Assembly (NCBI GenBank): GCA_014534155.1
Contig: JACVSB010000070.1
Location: 1 to 7,977 of the forward strand
Source: Thermoleophilia bacterium
GTDB lineage: Bacteria > Actinomycetota > Thermoleophilia > Gaiellales > Gaiellaceae
DNA length: 7,977 bases
Reading direction: 5' to 3'
This document shows positions 5,716 through 7,977 of this stretch, piece by piece. The first letter of the stretch is position 1. Every line of letters starts with the position of its first letter. Below the pieces are notes generated by a model. It did not search any database. It worked only from the letters and a program-made list of their open reading frames with translations, and had not been told where the DNA came from. Both the position numbers and the translations under genes were made by a program.

Positions 5716-6624
5716 ATGAAGCGCAAGGCGTACGGGCGGGATCTCGGTCTCTCCACACGCATGTTCACGACCATGTTCCTCCTGGGGGCGCTCTACGTCG
5801 CCTTCTTCGTCGTGCTCGTCCAGCTCTTCGAGGTCGGCCTCGGGTTCGCCCTCATCCTCATGGGCGCGCTCGCCTTCATCCAGTACTTCACCTCCGACAA
5901 GATCGCGCTCGCGGCGTCGCGGGCGAAGGTCGTGACGCCGGAGCAGGCACCCGAGCTGCACGCGATGGTCGACCGGCTCTGCGCGATGGCCGACCTTCCG
6001 AAGCCCCGGGTTGCCGTCATCCCGAGCGACGTCCCGAACGCGTTTGCCACGGGCCGCAACCCGAAGCACTCGGCGGTCGCCGTTACGCGCGGTCTCTGGG
6101 ACCGGCTCGAGCCGCGCGAGATCGAGGGCGTGCTCGCGCACGAGCTCTCGCACGTCGCGAACCGGGACGTGGCGATCATGACCGTGGCGAGCTTCTTCTC
6201 CATGGTCGCCTCCTACATCACGCACATGGCGATGTACGCGGGGATGTTCGGTGGGAGGAACCGCGACAACGGCCCGCCCGTCTTCCTGATCGTGATGCTC
6301 GTCTCGATGGTCACCTACGTCGTCTCCTACATCCTCATCCTCGCCCTCTCGCGCTACCGCGAGTTCGCCGCCGATCGAGGCGCGGCGTTGATCACGGGCG
6401 CGCCCGAGCAGCTGATGAGCGCGCTGCAGAAGATCGCGAGCCAGATGACCCGGATCCCGCAGCGCGATCTGCGCGAGCTGGAGGGGATGAACGCCTTCTA
6501 CATCGTGCCCACGAACTGGAAGCAGTCCGTCGGGCAGGTGTTCCTGACGCATCCGCCGCTCGAGAAGCGGCTGGCGCGCCTCGCGGGGATCGCGCAGGAG
6601 ATGGGCCGTCCCGTGGGGCTCTAG
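5716..6624 (+). CDS. htpX: Membrane zinc metalloprotease HtpX (peptidase M48)
   Basis: This encodes 302 residues, close to the usual HtpX length. HtpX sits in the cytoplasmic membrane with its active site facing the cytoplasm and degrades misfolded membrane proteins during envelope or heat stress, working in parallel with FtsH. Two N-terminal membrane segments (about 18-37 and 41-57) precede the M48 domain. The zinc motif is HELSH (142-146) in VLAHELSHVANRD, with the third ligand Glu216 in SRYREFAADRGAA. Further hydrophobic segments lie at about 153-177 and 187-211. The conserved NAFATG (108-113) and the C-terminal THPPLEKRLARL are also present. The ATG follows AAGGAG and GGAG sequences. The upstream spacer holds a TAGAAT box and an inverted repeat. 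pspAB follows in the same direction after a 140-base gap, and pspAA/pspA are close by, supporting a shared envelope-stress role. Confidence 0.97.
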   Translation: MKRKAYGRDLGLSTRMFTTMFLLGALYVAFFVVLVQLFEVGLGFALILMGALAFIQYFTSDKIALAASRAKVVTPEQAPELHAMVDRLCAMADLPKPRVAVIPSDVPNAFATGRNPKHSAVAVTRGLWDRLEPREIEGVLAHELSHVANRDVAIMTVASFFSMVASYITHMAMYAGMFGGRNRDNGPPVFLIVMLVSMVTYVVSYILILALSRYREFAADRGAALITGAPEQLMSALQKIASQMTRIPQRDLRELEGMNAFYIVPTNWKQSVGQVFLTHPPLEKRLARLAGIAQEMGRPVGL

Positions 6625-6764
6625 CCCCGCGGCGGTGTAGGTCGTCGGCCGCAAGGCGGTCACCGTCCTCGACGGTTGGGTCGCCCCTCGGGCGCTCGCC
6701 GGGGTCTGACCCTGACATGCCTCCGCGGCCGTGGCCCGACGAGAGGTGCCGCTACGCTCACGCC
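6625..6764 (+). other. Spacer between htpX and pspAB
   Basis: No gene is supported here. The spacer contains the near-palindrome GGGTCTGACCC (6702-6712), also present once at 2286-2296, and the candidate -10 box for pspAB at its right end. No convincing terminator is seen after htpX, so read-through into pspAB is possible as well. Confidence 0.5.
6753..6758 (+). promoter_or_regulatory. Candidate -10 box for leaderless pspAB transcription
   Basis: TACGCT fits the TAnnnT form and ends six bases before the GTG start at 6765, so transcription would begin at or next to the start codon. No ribosome binding site lies at a useful distance (the nearest, GAGAGG at 6741-6746, is 18 bases away). Leaderless transcripts are common in actinobacteria. 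Confidence 0.45.
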
Positions 6765-7343
6765 GTGGGGCTTGGGAACATCCTCTTCGGGCGCAAGAAG
6801 CTCTCCGGCGCCAAGCTGGACAAGCTCTTCGCCCTCTCGAGCGCAAGCGTCACGCTCGAGGCCGAGCTCGGCCTCCGCTCCTCCGGCGCCGCCGCCGTCG
6901 TGTTCAAGCCGCTCTCCGCGGGCGAGTTCATGCGTGCCGAGCAGGAGATCGACGAGCTCCTCGGCGTCGCGGCCGCGAGCTCCGGGTCGTCCGTCCGGCG
7001 CCGCTCCGACACGTTCGGCTTCCAGTGGCTCGTCGTCCGCGACCCCGACTTCGAGGATCTCGTCACGGCAGTCCACCTCGTCAGCTCGGAGCTCGAGGCG
7101 CGCGGGTTCGGTGCGCAGCTCCTCGCTGCGATCTTCCGCTTCCAGGGCGGAGGCGAGCGGCCGGTGCACCTCGTCTACGGCTACAAGCGCGGCACCTTCT
7201 GGCCCTTCATCCCCACGGGGAAGGATCAGACCCGGGACAACGCGGAGGAGCTTCGCCTGAAGAACGAGCTCGAGCGCGAGCTCCCCATCGAGCCGGAGCT
7301 CGAACGCTGGCTCGGTCTCTTCGACGCGCCTCTGGACGACTGA
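6765..7343 (+). CDS. pspAB: PspA-associated protein PspAB
   Basis: This encodes 192 residues from the GTG at 6765. It matches the PspAB family as I remember it: a short N-terminal GLGNILFGRKK, then LDKLFALSSASVTLEAELGLR (18-38), a FKPLSAGEF segment (48-55), DTFGFQWLVV (82-91), DLVTAVHLVSSELEARGFG (98-116), and a C-terminal GYKRGTFWPFIPTGKDQTRDN (139-159). No signal peptide or membrane segment is visible, so it should be cytoplasmic. PspAB is known mainly by genomic association with PspA/PspAA and HtpX-type proteases in actinobacteria and archaea, and its biochemistry is unclear to me. An earlier in-frame ATG at 6718 would add a Pro/Arg-rich stretch unlike the family, so 6765 is preferred. The gene is downstream of htpX and convergent with pspA-pspAA. 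Confidence 0.85.
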   Translation: MGLGNILFGRKKLSGAKLDKLFALSSASVTLEAELGLRSSGAAAVVFKPLSAGEFMRAEQEIDELLGVAAASSGSSVRRRSDTFGFQWLVVRDPDFEDLVTAVHLVSSELEARGFGAQLLAAIFRFQGGGERPVHLVYGYKRGTFWPFIPTGKDQTRDNAEELRLKNELERELPIEPELERWLGLFDAPLDD

Positions 7344-7414
7344 AATCCACGTCCCGCGCCGGCTTCGCGTCCGACCCGCGCGCTACGGTCGAGCGGTCGC
7401 CGAGAGGAGGAGCG

Positions 7415-7465
7415 ATGGGCGTCGGATGGTGCGACGAGTGTGACTGCCCGGACTGCCGGCGCTAG
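7415..7465 (+). CDS. Possible 16-residue four-cysteine microprotein
   Basis: The reading MGVGWCDECDCPDCRR has cysteines at 6, 9, 11 and 14 (C-x2-C-x-C-x2-C), which could bind Zn2+ or an iron-sulfur or copper centre. The case for translation rests on a near-ideal ribosome binding site, AGGAGG at 7405-7410, four bases before the ATG, with no other gene to explain it. A TACGGT box (7384-7389) upstream could be a -10. Terminator-like hairpins begin ten bases after the TAG stop. It sits between convergent pspAB and pspAA, 71 bases after the pspAB stop. I recognise no family. Such a short reading can arise by chance, and only conservation would settle it. Confidence 0.5.
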   Translation: MGVGWCDECDCPDCRR

Positions 7466-7474
7466 CTAGGCAAA

Positions 7475-7504
7475 CGGCGCGGGCTCCGCGCCGGGCCGCG
7501 GCCC
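7475..7504. terminator. GC-rich hairpin pair between convergent genes
   Basis: CGGCGCGG (7475-7482) pairs perfectly with CCGCGCCG (7486-7493) around a three-base loop. It is followed at once by the 12-base perfect palindrome GGGCCGCGGCCC (7493-7504). Lying between the microprotein stop and the pspAA stop, these are a reasonable two-way terminator, although no T-tract is present. Confidence 0.5.
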
Positions 7505-7512
7505 GAGCCGTC

Positions 7513-7803
7513 CTACTCGCCTGGGAGATCCGGGATGAAGCCCTCGTCCGTCATGAGGGCGCGAGTCTCCTCGAGCGTCATGTCGCTCGGCGGGATGGTG
7601 GCATCCGAGGGGCGCAGCTCCTCGTCCGGGAGCTTCTCCCCGTTACGGCGCACGAGCTCGAACATCTGCTCGAGGCGACGGTCGAGCTCGGCCTCGTCGG
7701 CCGCTTCCAGCGCGGCGGCAGCCGAATCGTCGAGCGCGTTCAGCTGCTCGCGCAGGTCGTCGTCGACGCGGTACTGCCCTTCACCCATCAGGCGGACGAT
7801 CAC
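7513..7803 (-). CDS. pspAA: PspA-associated protein PspAA
   Basis: This encodes 96 residues from the GTG at 7803-7801. The small acidic cytoplasmic protein matches PspAA: the N-terminal strand VIVRLMGEGQYRVDD (1-15), a helical LNALDDSAAAALEAADEAEL stretch (21-40), a second helix with FELVRRNG (48-55), LPDEELRPSD (58-67), then the C-terminal MTLEETRALM and DEGFIPDLPGE. The family is coupled to PspA in actinobacteria and archaea and is thought to modulate PspA in the membrane stress response; the mechanism is not something I can state. The GTG overlaps the pspA stop as GTGA, so translation is probably coupled to pspA. The sequence is complete and has no odd residues. Confidence 0.88.
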   Translation of the reverse strand: MIVRLMGEGQYRVDDDLREQLNALDDSAAAALEAADEAELDRRLEQMFELVRRNGEKLPDEELRPSDATIPPSDMTLEETRALMTDEGFIPDLPGE

Positions 7804-7977
7804 CGCTCGATCTCCTTCTGCGGCTCGCCGGAGCCGAGCTCGCCCTTGAGGCGCGCAAGCTCCGCGTCGACCTGCTGGCCGGTGCCGATCTGCGCCAGTT
7901 CCCGGTCGAGCTGGCTTCCGCCCGGTGCCGTGAAGTCCTCGAGCGTTCCCGCCGCCGTCAGCTCCTCGACGGCCGCC
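7800..7977 (-). CDS. pspA: PspA/IM30-family membrane stress protein, C-terminal part
   Basis: The last 59 residues of a gene entering from the right edge are visible. They contain EELTAAGTLEDF, then GGSQLDRELAQIG (the tail region where PspA homologues of this type carry a short linker after the long coiled coil), then QQVDAELARLKGELG, an amphipathic helix, and finish QKEIER. PspA/IM30 proteins form helical, ESCRT-III-like oligomers on the inner face of the membrane and limit proton leakage during envelope stress. The assignment rests on the tail plus the immediate GTGA-coupled pspAA. The N-terminal amphipathic helix and coiled-coil core are outside the window. Confidence 0.85.
   Translation of the reverse strand, partial: AAVEELTAAGTLEDFTAPGGSQLDRELAQIGTGQQVDAELARLKGELGSGEPQKEIER

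Noticed and set aside
5470..6846. Long leftward open frame antisense to htpX
   Set aside because: Its composition is that of a GC-rich shadow frame, while htpX on the other strand has complete catalytic motifs.
5319..7343. Very long rightward open frame whose early part runs antisense to the cytochrome and out of frame with htpX
   Set aside because: Only its end, from 6765, matches a protein family (PspAB). The rest is an Arg/Pro-rich shadow of htpX and the cytochrome, with no motifs.
7415..7465. Cys-rich peptide as a cysteine-attenuation leader
   Set aside because: A leader peptide needs a downstream gene on the same strand; the next gene is pspAA on the opposite strand.
1..7977. CRISPR array, insertion sequence or phage attachment site
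   Set aside because: No spaced direct repeats, transposase, terminal inverted repeats or integrase were seen; the tRNA-Ser has no visible duplicated 3' end in the window.

Overview
The window looks like chromosomal DNA of a very GC-rich bacterium, most likely an actinobacterium. Nearly all third codon positions are G or C, GTG starts are common, and the seryl-tRNA synthetase has an actinobacterial-style motif 3 (TLNGTA.TTR). The phage-shock genes are the PspA/PspAA/PspAB kind rather than the enterobacterial PspABC kind. Class Thermoleophilia would fit, but that placement is inference from gene content.

Left part (1-2140): the 3' end of an NADPH-dependent FMN (chromate-reductase-type) flavoprotein runs rightward and converges on a leftward gene for a membrane-anchored subtilase-fold protein. 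In that protein the catalytic Asp and His are replaced and only the Ser and the oxyanion Asn remain. A perfect 9+9 inverted repeat sits in the divergent spacer between it and a small exported coiled-coil protein of unknown function.

Middle (2141-2962): there is no intact gene. A strong hairpin follows the small exported protein gene. The minus strand then holds a frameshifted RTX (haemolysin-type calcium-binding repeat) relic whose repeats are scattered over three frames.

Leftward cluster (2963-5611): listed in the order transcribed, it contains a small haem c lipoprotein, a Cof-type HAD phosphatase whose motif I lies upstream of any normal start codon, seryl-tRNA synthetase (GTGA overlap with the HAD gene) and a tRNA-Ser(UGA) gene just beyond serS.

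Right part (5716-7977): this reads as an envelope-stress island. htpX (membrane M48 protease) and pspAB run rightward, followed by a possible 16-residue four-cysteine peptide gene. They converge on leftward pspA (partial) and pspAA, again joined by a GTGA overlap. HtpX clears damaged membrane proteins and PspA family proteins protect the membrane, so the grouping makes functional sense. The points most worth following up are the pseudo-subtilase, the RTX relic, the HAD start anomaly and the four-cysteine microprotein inside the psp/htpX island.
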